A stretch of 64,000 nucleotides of DNA. Origin: Tulasnella sp. 424 (Eukaryota > Basidiomycota > Agaricomycetes > Cantharellales > Tulasnellaceae). The notes beneath the pieces were generated by a model. It ran no database searches and was not told where the DNA came from. It worked only from the letters and a program-made list of their open reading frames with translations. Within the stretch, counting starts at the first letter, position 1. Each line of letters begins with the position of its first letter. The stretch lies in NCBI GenBank assembly GCA_019633425.1, contig WSUB01000047.1:1-64000 (forward strand), given 5' to 3'. Of the stretch, positions 21,376 through 32,994 are shown in pieces. The translations under genes were made by a program, and so were the position numbers.

Positions 21376-22769
21376 ATGGCGCAATGGTTTCGGCCCACTG
21401 CACGCCAACTTGTCGCCAGAAGGTTCGTTCCCAGCGCTTCGGCCCGCTCCGGCCCGATTGCGGGGGTACATAAAGCGCGTCAGACGATCGCGTCTCGTCC
21501 CCTCACAGTCGATATGGCAAGCGTTCCATCTCTCAAACTTTCGAATGGGAAGGAAATCCCACAAATTGGACTGGGAACTTGGCAATCCAAGCCAGGAGAG
21601 GTCGAGACTGCCGTTGCCTACGCATTGAAGGAGGCAGGATATCGGTGCGTGACTCGTAACTTTCCCTCCGGTGTCTGGAAAGGGAGCGTTCTGACCGATT
21701 TAACCTATCTAGCCACATTGACTGCGCGTTTGCTTATGGGAATGAAAAGGAGGTTGGCGATGGTATCAAGCAGTCAGGCGTCCCTCGTGAGGAAATCTTT
21801 ATTACCAGCAAGATCTGGTATGTCTACCGACGACCCGTCTCCGCGGTCAACAATTGAGAACCAATCCATTATTAGGGGAACCTGGCACAACCGTGTAGAG
21901 GAGCAGCTCAAAATCACCCTCGAGCGTTTGGGTACCGACTATCTCGATCGTATGTTGTCTCGATCATACTTCCGCGGACGTGACGCTAATCGTATCCCAT
22001 CGCCACAGTGCTCCTCGTCCACTGGCCCATCGCGATGAACCCAGAAGGAAACCACCCCTTCTTCCCTCTACTCCCTACTGGCAAGCGTGACATTCTCTAC
22101 GACTGGGAGCTTCGTAAAACTTGGGAGCAATTCGAAGCTGTCTACGAGAAGGGACTGGTCAAGGCAATCGGCGTATCAAACTGCTCTCAACTCAAACTCG
22201 AAGAAGAGATTTTACCGTTCGCCAAGATCAAGCCCATGGTCAATCAGCTAGAGATTCACCCATACAACCCCCAGCATAAGCTTGTAGCCTGGCTCAAGAG
22301 TCAAGATATCGTTGTAGAGGCGTATTCACCGCTTGGCAGTACGGACGCACCCCTTCTGAAAGACGATGTCATCACCGACATCGCTGGAAAGAAGCAAGTG
22401 TCCCCAGCAGAGGTCTTGATCGGATGGGGAGGTATGTTCATCAGCGACTGAACGTGTCTTCGTGCATTTCCGCTCAACGTCCCTCGGTTCTCCCATCTTA
22501 GTGGCTAAGGGAATTGTGGTTTTACCCAAGTCTGTAACTCCGGAACGCATTTCAGCCAACATCAAATATGCCAAGCTGGACTCGTCCGACGTTGAGAAAA
22601 TCGATGGCCTCGCCGCCGCCGGCAAACAAAAGCGCATCATTAAGCCACCGTGGAGTATGTGTTGCTTATACCAGATTATCTATCAAGCGCTTCGAGCTAA
22701 TCAGTGTCTTTCGTTCATCCAGGTCGTGTCAAACTTGGGTTTGAGGATTGGTTCCAAGTCGACCCTTGA
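21376..22769 (+). CDS. NADPH-dependent aldo-keto reductase
   Basis: Cytosolic or mitochondrial reductase of aldehydes, ketones or sugars (AKR (alpha/beta)8 barrel). The first ATG (21376) adds an Arg/Ser/Ala-rich, acid-poor leader ([17 protein letters not shown]) typical of a mitochondrial presequence. A second in-frame ATG at 21514 ([19 protein letters not shown]) matches the usual AKR start. Tetrad residues are visible: D and Y in [12 protein letters not shown] in FITSKIW, H in LLVHWP. Cofactor-side motifs are [22 protein letters not shown] and [10 protein letters not shown]. The 3' end is [16 protein letters not shown] and TGA 22767-22769. About five introns. The substrate cannot be predicted. 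Confidence 0.88.
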
Positions 22770-23006
22770 AGTCTTGGTGGTTCTAGAATGTGTAATAGCC
22801 AGATGAAGTAGCTATGTTGAATGCAAGGAAACTCTTATAACATATCCGTGCCGGTTATGCTTGGGAGCTGGATGACTCTTAAGCGAGCGAGACATTGGTC
22901 ATCTTTGACTTGAGTCGCATTTCGGTGCAGCGTCAGACTCCAAATGTTGGGATTATCAGGACATTTATTACGGGGATGTCTTTTATGTACTATAACAGGA
23001 ACAACA

Positions 23007-25721
23007 TCATACACCTCCTCCTGATTTGGTAACGGGTATCCGGTTTCTTGGTCTTGAGATGGTCGCTTGGATGCTGGGAGCCACGGTCGAGGTCTTGAGT
23101 TCGACACAGACCTTGAGAGAACAACCGCTATGAGTTGAATATCCAAGCAGGATGTATTGGCAGTGAGACTCACCTGCCAGAACTGCTCGAACCCGATTCT
23201 ATCACCGTTCCTCACACCCAGAGCCTTCAAAGCGTCATCAACAGAAGGCTCAACGCCCTCAATTCCAAAGTCCATTTCCTTGATCAACGCGCCCACATCG
23301 TCCCGAGAGATTGTAGTATCAGCGTTTGCAAACGCTCGTTTAACCCTCTCCAAGTCCTCGACACTAAACAAGCCCCGAGAGTGACGGGGTGCCGCAGGAG
23401 CTAGCGGAGCAGTGGCGACAGAAGAAATGGTTTTGGCCCAGTGCCACGGACTTAACCACCACCTTGCCCAATTTCTAACTGGGCCTGCATCGCCCAATTT
23501 GCCCTTGACGGCTGCCAGCTCTTCTTGCACGTCCGCCGAAGGTGGTAATCCCATCGAGACGAGGAACTCTCGTGCTTTGACCCATTCCTCGCGGCGACGG
23601 GCGGTGGACCAGTTGAGATCGTCTCCCATGAGTTGAATAACACGAGGAAGGACGTCAAGGGCGGCGCCGGCATTAAGGAACGAGAGGCGTGAACGACGGG
23701 CGATGAAGTCGATTGCTGTTTGGGCATATTCGTGTTGGCTGGCATAGTGGACTTCCGCCTCAAGATCTAAGAAAGCCGGGGGTGAGCTATCGAACGGCAA
23801 AAAAAATAAAAGCAAGCTTACAAGGGTAGGAGTTATTTAGTCTAACGCCCTGAAGAGGCCAGCGCAAGCCCGTGGGGGCGGCATATGACAGAACGGTCCA
23901 TGCTCGGTCGCCATAGTCGGCAGCGAGATGTTGAGCCACTTCCGTCTCAACACCGAACTGGAACCAGCAGGAAACTGTAAGCTTGTTTTTGTACTCCCGC
24001 AGCCGAACAAGATTCACTTACGCTCTGGATCAACTTGATGTACATGTTCGGACTCCAGCCATCGCTGCCCACCAACTTGACCTCTCTGGTGAGGCATCCG
24101 CTCGAGGGCTTCAATCCAAAGACTTTCACGGCCTCGTCTACCGCCTCCTCAGCCATAGCACGGTACGTGGTCCACTTTCCTCCAGCAACGGTCAAAAGCC
24201 CACTGGGGCTGACATGGATAAGATGGTTCCTCACGAGAGCCTGACTGCTCTTTGCTTTGGGGTCTCGTACCAGAGGCCTTAGCCCACTCCAGGCGCTGAG
24301 AACGTCTCCTCGTCGAACCATGATATCGGGGGAGAGGTATTGGCGAACTTCGTTCAAGACCCAGTCCACATCCTCTTCGCCCGGCTTTGGGTCCCGCTCA
24401 ACTGGTGAGGGAGAGTCCGTGGTTCCGGCAATAACGTTCCCTTGCCATGGGAGGAAGAAGATGACACGACCGTCGGAAGTCTGGGCGTCGAGTAATCCCA
24501 TTCGACGTGGAGAGTAGTAGTTGGGTAACGTGATGTGGACGCCTGAAGAGGGAGCAACGATTGGCTTGTGATCCTTGGGGTTCTCGAGAGTGAGAAGCTC
24601 GTCGCAGAATGGACCCGTGGAGTTGACAACACCCTGTTGGCGGACGATAACGTCAGTTTTGATAACTCGAGTAACGCGAAAGCCTGTGATACCTTGGCCT
24701 TAACAGTAATTTTCTCCCCAGTCATCACGTCGACAACCTCGGCACCGGTAATCTTGCCGTCCTGATCCTTCTGTAAGCCAGTGACCTCGGTGTAGTTCGC
24801 TACCGTTGCCCCGTGTTTGACAGCCGTCATGATGAGAGCCATGTTCATTCGCGAGTCGTTATGCTGGCCTATAGTTGGGTTGGTCAACTGTCGAAATTCT
24901 AACGAACGAGAGACCCGCTCACCATCGTAGTAGACTACAGCTCCGACCAAGCCGTCGCTCTTGATCATAGGGAACGCGTCAAGCGCCTTGCCCTTGCTCA
25001 TAAGGTAAGACGATTCCATGTTCTCCTTCCCAGCCAAGAAGTCGTAAGCCTTGCATCCCGCCCAGTAGTATGGTAGTTTCCACCACCTGTGGGTAAGAGG
25101 TATTGGGTCATGAGAATCGGAGCCCCGCCGAGAAAGTGCGGAGGGACTTACTTATATATGGGGAGCATAATCGGAAGCATGTGACTAAGGTATGGTGCTG
25201 TAGTCAAGAACGTGCGTCGTTCGTGCAGAGCTTCCCGGACGAGTTTGTACTGCTCGTAATCAAGCTCCCAGAAAGCTTTTTCGAGGTAGCGGACCCCACC
25301 GTGCACGAGTTTCGTAGACTTGGAGGAGGTACCTGAAGAATGACGCAATGTGCGACAAGCGAAGGGCATATTCAGACACCTCGGTAAAGAATCCATATGC
25401 GTTTGAATAAAACATACCCGAGGAGAAATCATCCCGTTCGACGAGAGCGACCTTCAAGCCTCTTGTGGCTGCGTCGACGGCAATACCAGCTCCTGTTGCA
25501 CCCCCACCGACGATGAGCAGATCAAACTCCTCCTTCTCGCCTTGCTTGAGTCGATTCAGCATCTCCTGTCTGCTTGGTGGGGTCCATGGTGGCGGGGGTC
25601 GCGTTGAGACCGGCTCATGGTGTATTGGAGTGGCAGAGTTGTAGTAAATGAAAGCTCCGCCGCCGACAGCTGAACCAGCTACGACATATTTTAGCCGACG
25701 TCTTGCAACTGCTGAGAGCAT
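23007..25721 (-). CDS. GUT2: Mitochondrial FAD-glycerol-3-phosphate dehydrogenase
   Basis: Oxidises glycerol-3-phosphate to dihydroxyacetone phosphate at the mitochondrial inner membrane and passes electrons to ubiquinone (glycerol catabolism, G3P shuttle). ATG 25721 ([19 protein letters not shown]) is a basic leader plus a hydrophobic segment. The FAD-binding [19 protein letters not shown] follows, then [17 protein letters not shown] (family signature), [33 protein letters not shown] and [20 protein letters not shown]. The C terminus has a two-EF-hand-like region ([20 protein letters not shown] and [15 protein letters not shown]), whose loops lack most calcium ligands. The last exon is [13 protein letters not shown]...[13 protein letters not shown] 23007-23009. 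Complete. Confidence 0.92.
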
Positions 25722-26184
25722 CCAAGACTACGAGCGATGATGAGGAGAGTAGGAGAGATGATGTGAGAGTGGTGGTTCTGGCATTTTAAGAAGAGACGAC
25801 TTGCGTCCAAATAACCTTGAACGTTGGACTGACCCCCGGCCCGCTGCGGCCCGGCCAGCCTGACTCTCGGGCGTCGGACCTTCGAACGTGCACCCCTCCA
25901 ATGTCCGGAATCCGAGAGACTTGAATTAAAATAAATGCGGTATAATCCCAAATAAATCATAAATAAATCCCCAGAAATGATTCCAGTCCTTCCAGTCTTT
26001 GCGTCTCCAGTCGTAATGCACACTCCTTATATTCATCAATCACGCTCCTTCCCGACCGCGCCGCCGACTTGCCGAGGGACCGCCACAGGTTCCCCAAGGT
26101 CCGAAGCTTTCCGGGAATGGAATGCGGGGTGACGGGCGCTCTCCTTGCAAGGCCTCCCGATCCCGAGTTCACTTCGCCTCCGCT
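25722..26184. other. Intergenic, promoter side of GUT2
   Basis: Lies between the GUT2 start and the stop of GT90 copy b, both on the minus strand. No gene was seen. Confidence 0.5.
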
Positions 26185-28513
26185 CTACGGCCCTTCAAAA
26201 TTCATGGTATTCCGATTGGGGTTCATTACCCTTGCGTACTCCAGGAAGAGCCTAAGGAATCGAACTCTCAGTGCCAAGGCGGCCAACTGCAGGATTCAGT
26301 CATACGAACCTGAACACGTATGCCACCATATCTTCCCTTCTCCCGTATGTCGTCGCCCACTTCCTTCCGGAGATCCCGATGCTTGCCGCCATCGCATCGT
26401 GTCCATTCGCCTTTCCGTGCATATCTCCCAAGAAGAAAGCAAGGATATCGTAGAGGTCGCTGTAGTCATATTTGAGAGGGATGTAATGAAGCCATGGTTG
26501 GATCCGGTCGGTGTACCATTCGGGGTGAATCGTGGCTTTGAAAACGAGTGAACGAGAGCGGAGCAGACGATTAAATCGTGGAGAGCAGCCAACTTCGTCG
26601 ATCTAGTCCCTTTCATCAGTAAATCTTTCTGGAATAAATGCAAGGTTCTGCAACTCACATCGATCAAGTACTTCCACTGCGCGGTCTGCTCCTCGTCCTC
26701 CCATTTGGGCTTAAACTCGAACCTCTTCTCCAGCTCCCCGCATAGTGACTGCCCACCTTTTCCCCCCTGGCACCCCATCGGCCTCCCAACGAACTTGACG
26801 TCCATCCAATCTTCATTCAACCACCCCGTCTCAACTCTTTCGCAGCTCCCAACTGTCTCCAGTCTGTTTTCCGCACCTGGAAGGACATAAACCTCCCCAT
26901 CCTTGCCATTGGTGGCTTCGACAAGGCGGATTCGATGGGTCAAGTTCCAATGGGGGTGTTCAACGTCGTACAATGCACCGGCTGAACTGCCCCTCCAGTG
27001 AAGTTTCGAGTTTTGCTTTTGATTCCACGCTACGCCCCCTAAATAAGACGTGATCGACTCGTCCGACGGAACAGAGAGTATATCGTTATGGAGGGTGGTT
27101 GTGCACGTCGTGAAGCTCGGAACGAGTGATGTCGCGGGGGCGTCCGGGTTCTGCGATTGGAAGAACCCGCTGAGATGAACGAGAGACGGGTTGTGACAGG
27201 CGTCCATCGCGGCGGGATGGTCGTGAACCAGTGATTTAGACGAGTTTGTCCAGGTAGCAACAATATCCGGAACTGGCGGAGACTTGAGCCTCGCCAGAGC
27301 CGAGGACCCAGGACATGCAGCAGCCCATCCGATTCTCCGCCTCGTTTCCGTGTTGGTATTGTCAATGACTATTTTTCATCCGCAGTGATTAGCTCCGTTG
27401 TCGACGGTGTGGCCTCCACGCTCACGTTTTCCTTGTCGGGCAGCCCGCACGGCTGATTCGCGCATCCGATTGGTGACGAATTGACTGAACACAATGATGC
27501 ACGTTCAACAGCGAGCCTCACAGAAACAATGATTCCCCTCACCTTGGCAGCTTATCATTGCCAAATGTTGCTCGAAAGTTGGGCAACCATTCTTGCACCG
27601 TCTTCAAGAGTTCCGCTTGACCCTCTGCTCGCATCTTAAACTCGTGTTCTCTGATGATATGTTCGGCCTCTCCAGACTCGGATGGAGGGTGTTGAACTTG
27701 GGCCGTTACTTTTCCATCATGGCTGATAATGGTGAAGGTGCCCTAAAAGGGAGAGCCTGAGGTCATTGCAAGATCAAGGATCATGGAGTGAACGACATAC
27801 TCCTTGCCTCTCCAAAGCGGACTGCGATTTGGCAAGTTCCGCGGGGTCAATGGCCCAGAATGGTTCAATATCGTGGTATATCCTGTCGTATTCATCGGGT
27901 AATGGAACCTTGTGCTGCTGCACGTAGTCCCACCTGCAACGGTAGTAGCCATTAGCGGTGCGTAGTTGCTCATGGGAGGCGCGCCGTGCATGTGGGGAAC
28001 GGCGAATTCCGCAGAGTGAGCTCACCATTTATCGAACCCTGGGGGAGGTAAGCGATTGTAGCGCCGACGGTACTCGGCCACGGCCTGCCCTAACGTCTTG
28101 CTTGCTTTTTCATGCTTCGAAGCCCAGGCTTTCTCTGCTCGTGACAAGAGGTCAAAGATGGGATGGGTCGCGTCGAAGTTGACATCTATGTGCCCGTCTG
28201 GTCGGTAGTAGTGCTTTGGTCGTCTGTTCGCGGCGGCCTTGCGATTCTGCTGCTCCGTCTGTTGGATTGAATCTCGTTCCCGTTTAGGTGCGTCGCGTTG
28301 CTGCTGCCGGTGAGGTGAGGAATGATCGGGGAAACCTTTTGTTGGTAACGAGGAAGGTCGTGATCGGTAAATATACAGGATGCTGATGGAGATGATGATG
28401 GTAAAGAGGAGAACGCGTCGAGGTCGGAACCTTGGAAGAAACGCAAAAGTTGATACTCTGCGCCGTGAATCAAGCCCCAGTGGAAGACCCGGTTGAGACG
28501 TTCGACTGATCAT
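26185..28513 (-). CDS. CAP10-type glycosyltransferase, GT90 (copy b)
   Basis: Paralogue of the gene at 18705-20988. The first ATG on the chain is 28513 (MISRTSQPGLPLGLDSRRRV); the frame stays open further upstream but only to a TTG. A basic segment precedes the signal anchor VLLFTIIISISILYIYRS. Then come KASKTLGQAVAEYRRRYN and PPPGFDKW (the same N-terminal motif as copy a), DEYDRIYHDIEPFWAIDP, NSKLHWRGSSAGALYD and LHNDILSVP. The C-terminal half has RFNRLLRSRSLVFKATIHP, YDYSDLYDILAFFLGD and LFLEYARVMNPNRN, ending at TAG (26185-26187). All catalytic-domain motifs are present. It is probably a Golgi enzyme of wall or capsule-like polysaccharide or glycolipid synthesis (inference from the family). 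Confidence 0.88.
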
Positions 28514-29246
28514 TGCAGAGGTTGATGGAGAGGAGGGCGAAGCAGTTGGTGAAGCGATGTGTGTCCGGCTCAAATACGGATGAACGTGAATGAGTTCATG
28601 AGAAGGTGGTCTAGGAAACACGGCATGACATTTCGAGTCCGGGCACTTGGCGTCGTCGCCGCATACATAAGAATGCGACAGAACAGGGGCGACCCTTCCA
28701 CATATGGAGCGATGCCGGTTCGAATTTGGACTGCGGCCAGAGAAATGCGAATTTGAGCCAAAACAGGATTTGTTTGCTTGGTCCAAATGTTGGACTTCGA
28801 CCCTGGCGCGGACCCAGCCACCAAAGATGGGCCCTTAGCTACATGAAGAAGGCTGCCTAAAATTAGTGTGAAGACTATTTTGCGATGCATTCGGCCCTCG
28901 CGGAATAGTCTGAAAATGGGGGCTCGCTCCACATACAAAGGGAATGCACAGGTTTGACTCCGGAGCCCCTTCGATGACCCCGAACCATCCACGGAACTCA
29001 TCACCTTAACCCATTAAAATAAAATCGTAAGCTAGAGAGATGGTTCTGGAAAGTGCAATCAGATATCTCAGAGAAATGACACCAAACCCAAGGGTAATTC
29101 AGGCGAAGCTGTTCGTCCTCTGCGAGAATCCCAGTTTATAACTAACTCCGCCACACCGCACCTGCACCAAACCCCCCTTTAACTTAGGTGGACACTCCGT
29201 CGCTAAGCACCATTGCCCTCCATTGTCCCTTCCCTGTGAAACTCCC
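28514..29246. other. Intergenic upstream of GT90b
   Basis: A minus-strand frame of about 145 codons (28570-29004) is open but has no family resemblance and overlaps the expected GT90b promoter and leader. It is left uncalled. Two short similar stretches around ACCCTTCCACATATGG (near 28690) and GCTCCACATACAAAGGG (near 28925) were noticed. Confidence 0.4.
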
Positions 29247-31964
29247 CTAATCACCAAGACAGACCCGGTCTAAGTCTATGTAATCAAACGCGCGCAAACC
29301 CGACTCACAGATCATGACCTTACTGTCTTGAACACTAGCGAGAGCCCCAGAAGTCGCATTGGTTCTTGGATCAAACCCCAGTGCTTCATCATAGACGAGT
29401 GAGAACGCCTTGTTCTCGGAGGGCAGGATCCAACTCACCATAGCCACCAGGAGTCGTTAGAATGCGGCAGCGTGTAACCCCATTCTTCACGTCTGTCAGT
29501 CGGATTTGACCATCGTATGTCGCTGAGGCAACCCAGGACCCATCGTCTGAGATAGTAACAGATCGAACTACCTGGTTTATATGGGTAGGTCATCCATATC
29601 TGTGGCTGTTCAGCGTTGTTGGGCACGTACCTGGTCTGCAGGCAGAGCTTTTTTAGAACTCGCACCTAGAGCTTCGTCACTGCCACTTGAACCCTCTCTG
29701 TCGAGGCTCATTCTCGATACTTCTGATGACTCTCTGTCGCTGTCCACAATCCACCGGGAGATCTGTCGACACCGGCTAGCAGTGAGAAGACTCGAGTCCG
29801 ATGCAAAAGTCATCGCCCTAACGGCATCTTCTTCCCTAGGAAACTTTCGCTTCAATTCTCCGGATGTTCGGTCCCAGACATAGACGCATGCGTCATGTCC
29901 CGCAGCGGCAACACTCGAAGCGCCGGGTGCAATTGCCACACATTGGAGATTGGACTTGGCCCGCCGTTTGCGCTTGTGGATCCGCAGAACTTGATGCTCC
30001 TCTCCCCGCAGGCCCCAAATACGGATTGTATGGTCCGCACCACACGATACCATCCAGTTCGTTGACCAGCAAACGTCAATGGACAGCACGAATCCCTTAT
30101 GACCGTTGAACGTGTACCGGATGGAGCGGCTGGCAACATCCCAAAGCTAGGTATATCAGGACCCTTGGATCAACGAGAGGTATAACTACACGTAACTGAA
30201 TCCTGACTACTCACATGTATCTTGCCGTCAGTCTCTGCGGTAATCAGTTCACTTCCATCCGGGCTGAAACGAAGGTCCCGAATCTTATAGGAGCCATCGC
30301 GGCCAGAGGCGTGCCGCAAAGTGCTGTCCACAGCAGATGAGATGGTCGCAAGGGGGACGATAACAGGACCCTTACTTACCACTCATTTTCTCCCGAAACA
30401 ATATAGTATATTCTCACCACACCGAAATCTCCGCCGGCCGCGAGGCTGAGGCCATCGTCTGAGAACCGTAGGCACCTCACGCGTCTGTGATCACGGCCTA
30501 GGTGCTCAGAGACTATGTCCGTCCGTTGGGCGCGCTTGACTCACCCGCAGTTCCCTAATCGCAGCCTAAGATTAACTTGGAAGACACCGGATAATTCCGG
30601 GCATACTACGGCCAGCCAGTCTCTCCCTTCTTGCTTGCTTTTGGTCGGCACTAACTCCATTGGCAGGTCAACAAGAGTGCCTGTAACATCATCCGACGCG
30701 TTTTCCATGATGTGTTCCTTCCACGAGTCCATATGATGCTGTTGGTGTATCAAACTTTGAAGGCACTGATGGATCGTCGGGCGACAAGGCGGCTCGGGAT
30801 CCCAGCATTTTTCGAAAAGCATTTTCATCGTTTCAGACACAGCGAGTGAGTAGGGATCGGCGGGGAGGATTTGTTGAGCAAGGTCGAGGAGGACCGCATA
30901 ATCTGTCCTCGCCCCGCTGTATGGAAGTTGGTCGAATAGGATCTATGAATCAATTATAACATCAGAAAACGGCAGTACTGGAGTCTCCCATAAGTGCGTA
31001 TCGGCAAACCTCGAGAAGAAGACATCCCCACGCCCAGACGTCACTGGCTAAGGTTCGTGGGCCTTCATCCTTAACAAGTTCAGGGCTTAGGTACCGAGTT
31101 GAACCTTTGAACCCCTTGGAAGTTGTCAGCCCGCAGTCGTCTTCCTGGACCATCTGGGAAAGCCCGAAGTCGCAAAGAACTGCCTTGAATTCACGGTTGA
31201 CCAAGACATTTGCCTATCGAGTCAACCGGAGTTAGTACGGAGACTCCTATCCCACAGGCGTCCAACGCACTGCCTTGATATCTCCGTGACATATTGGAGG
31301 AGAAAGAGAATGTAAATATGCAAGGCCTTTCGCGGTATCCGCCGCCTATTGAATTACGTCAGCTCGCGGCGGTCGCATATCCCAGTTGGAAGGGACACGT
31401 ACCAACGCTGCCCTCCGTGTCAAGTCAGGTTGAGTACTAGTCAGATAAGTCGCGACGTTTCCGTTTGGCTCATAAGGCGATATTAGCCATGCATTGTTGA
31501 GAGTCACGTCGAGATGGAAGCCGACGAGGGGAAGGATGTTGGGGTGCCTTGCACTCGCCCAAACCTTGAGTTCCCTTGCTAATCTCTATCACATGTCTTG
31601 AAGCTGAGTCAACGCACAGACATGACGGAGATTGAAAAACGTACCACTGCCGTACGGATGCGCTGAAGGCTCGCCCCAGTTGCACGGAGCTGTTTGACTG
31701 CAACAATGATCCCGTCATCCTCTCCGTTCGAGACTCGTAACCTGGCACAGAAGACATCACTGAAGCCACCGGATACCATGTCCGAGGAGTCATCAGTGAT
31801 GACGAGATCTTCGCTCTTCAATCGAAGGTGCTCCAGCGGGGCAAGGGCATCGTCCTTGAGTCCCCAACAAGAGCTATAATGTGAGCTGTAGGCACCTAAA
31901 AAAGATACGAGAGGCTGCATACCAGGGCTTTCTTTAGCGATGCCTGGTCGGGTTGTTCACTCAT
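29247..31964 (-). CDS. K1: protein kinase-WD40 fusion protein
   Basis: N-terminal Ser/Thr (TKL-like) kinase domain joined to a C-terminal WD40 domain. The start at 31964 (MSEQPDQASLKKAL, then an intron) was chosen because K2-K5 begin the same way. Kinase: Gly-loop MVSGGFSDVFCAR, lysine in IIVAVKQLRA, ARHPNILPLVGFHL, catalytic loop ICHGDIKAANVLVN (G for the usual R of HRD), DFGLSQM, activation segment GSTRYLSPEL, DVWAWGCLLLE and a C-lobe with CWDPEPPCRPTIHQC. After a linker (GRDWLAVVCPELSGVFQV), WD40 blades include VRCLRFSDDGLSLAAGGDFG, IRDLRFSPDGSELITAETDG, DVCWSTNWMVSCGADHTIRI and CVAIAPGASSVAAAGHDACV. The last exon is VMICESGLRAFDYIDLD, stop 29247-29249. Role unknown; sensing by WD40 coupled to kinase output is inference. 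Confidence 0.8.
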
Positions 31965-32994
31965 CAGCAGTAACTGGATCCGGTGTGGTGTGATCTTCCC
32001 AACCCTCAGCGCCTAACCACCCTTGCACAACCTCCCGAACGAAGGATTACGCCCACTCCTGCAATAGTTCTCGCTGAGATTCCCTAGGCACGAGATTGGT
32101 TCGAAATTCCTATGGTTCGGCCTCGACGCAGATTCGTGCCAGTGGAGAGGGATGGAAGCGAAAAGACTCACGTTGCAACGAAGGCGACGCCCGGATATAA
32201 TCGGAATTAAGCGGCCAAGACCGTAGACGTCTGCGCTTGGCTTACTACATCATCCTCACCTCTTTCGGCGGTCTGCTCCGAATGAGGACAAATAATACTA
32301 CCCCCTTTCTTAGATCTGCGCTCCACATAAAACCACAATTCTTCGACTAACCGACCTTGGCACAGCTAGAGGTGCGTTGCCAATAATACAAAACTGCACG
32401 GTCCTGGAGATTCCACATGTGCGAACAGATATGATGGAATGAAGTGTTTAATTTCATTGATCCATTCGTCTGGGGGAAGGGGTGGAGGTGAGTTCGGTGG
32501 ATTGTACTCCGCTAATCTCGGCTTTCAATGGATACCGTTAAGCGCTTTCGCAGATGATTGTGGTATCCCGCACGCCTTCAACACATAGCAATTCCCGATG
32601 TTTAATAAAAATGGAGTGGTCTATCTGGAGGAACTTTGTCGATAATAGCTCTAACGTGGGCGAGGGTTGATATCCTCTATAGTCGAACGTCAAACCCAAG
32701 ATGAACCAAGCACGAGGTGTTTGCAACGACGATGGAATGAGGGTTGCGATTCCAGGTCAAAGAGTCTCCGCTTTGCTTACTTGGCTTTAGCGTAGCCTAG
32801 AAGAGAGCACTCTCGGTTAAGCTCCCCTTGGGAAGTTTTCCTGGTCGGTGACCGGGACAAGATTCCCAAAACAATCCACGAGTATGCCATTTACTGTGTG
32901 AACTATAACACCTAGCCAAGATTTCATGCCCTGAATAGGTGGAAAGCGACTGTTTCCACACAGGTGCGATGTAAGCAGGTAAGCCAATGCTAGA
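31965..32994. other. Intergenic between K1 and the F-box gene
   Basis: About 1 kb without a supported gene. A 62-codon minus frame (32538-32726) has no recognisable motif. The K1 promoter and the F-box gene 3' UTR must lie here. Confidence 0.5.

Noticed and set aside
21371..21400. tRNA-like stretch CCCGTATGGCGCAATGG
   Set aside because: Resembles the 5' half of the tRNA-Thr at 9.3 kb, but no anticodon or T-arm follows. It is the start of the aldo-keto reductase coding sequence.
28570..29004. About 145-codon minus frame upstream of GT90b
   Set aside because: No family resemblance, overlaps the expected promoter, and the long-frame start is not ATG.
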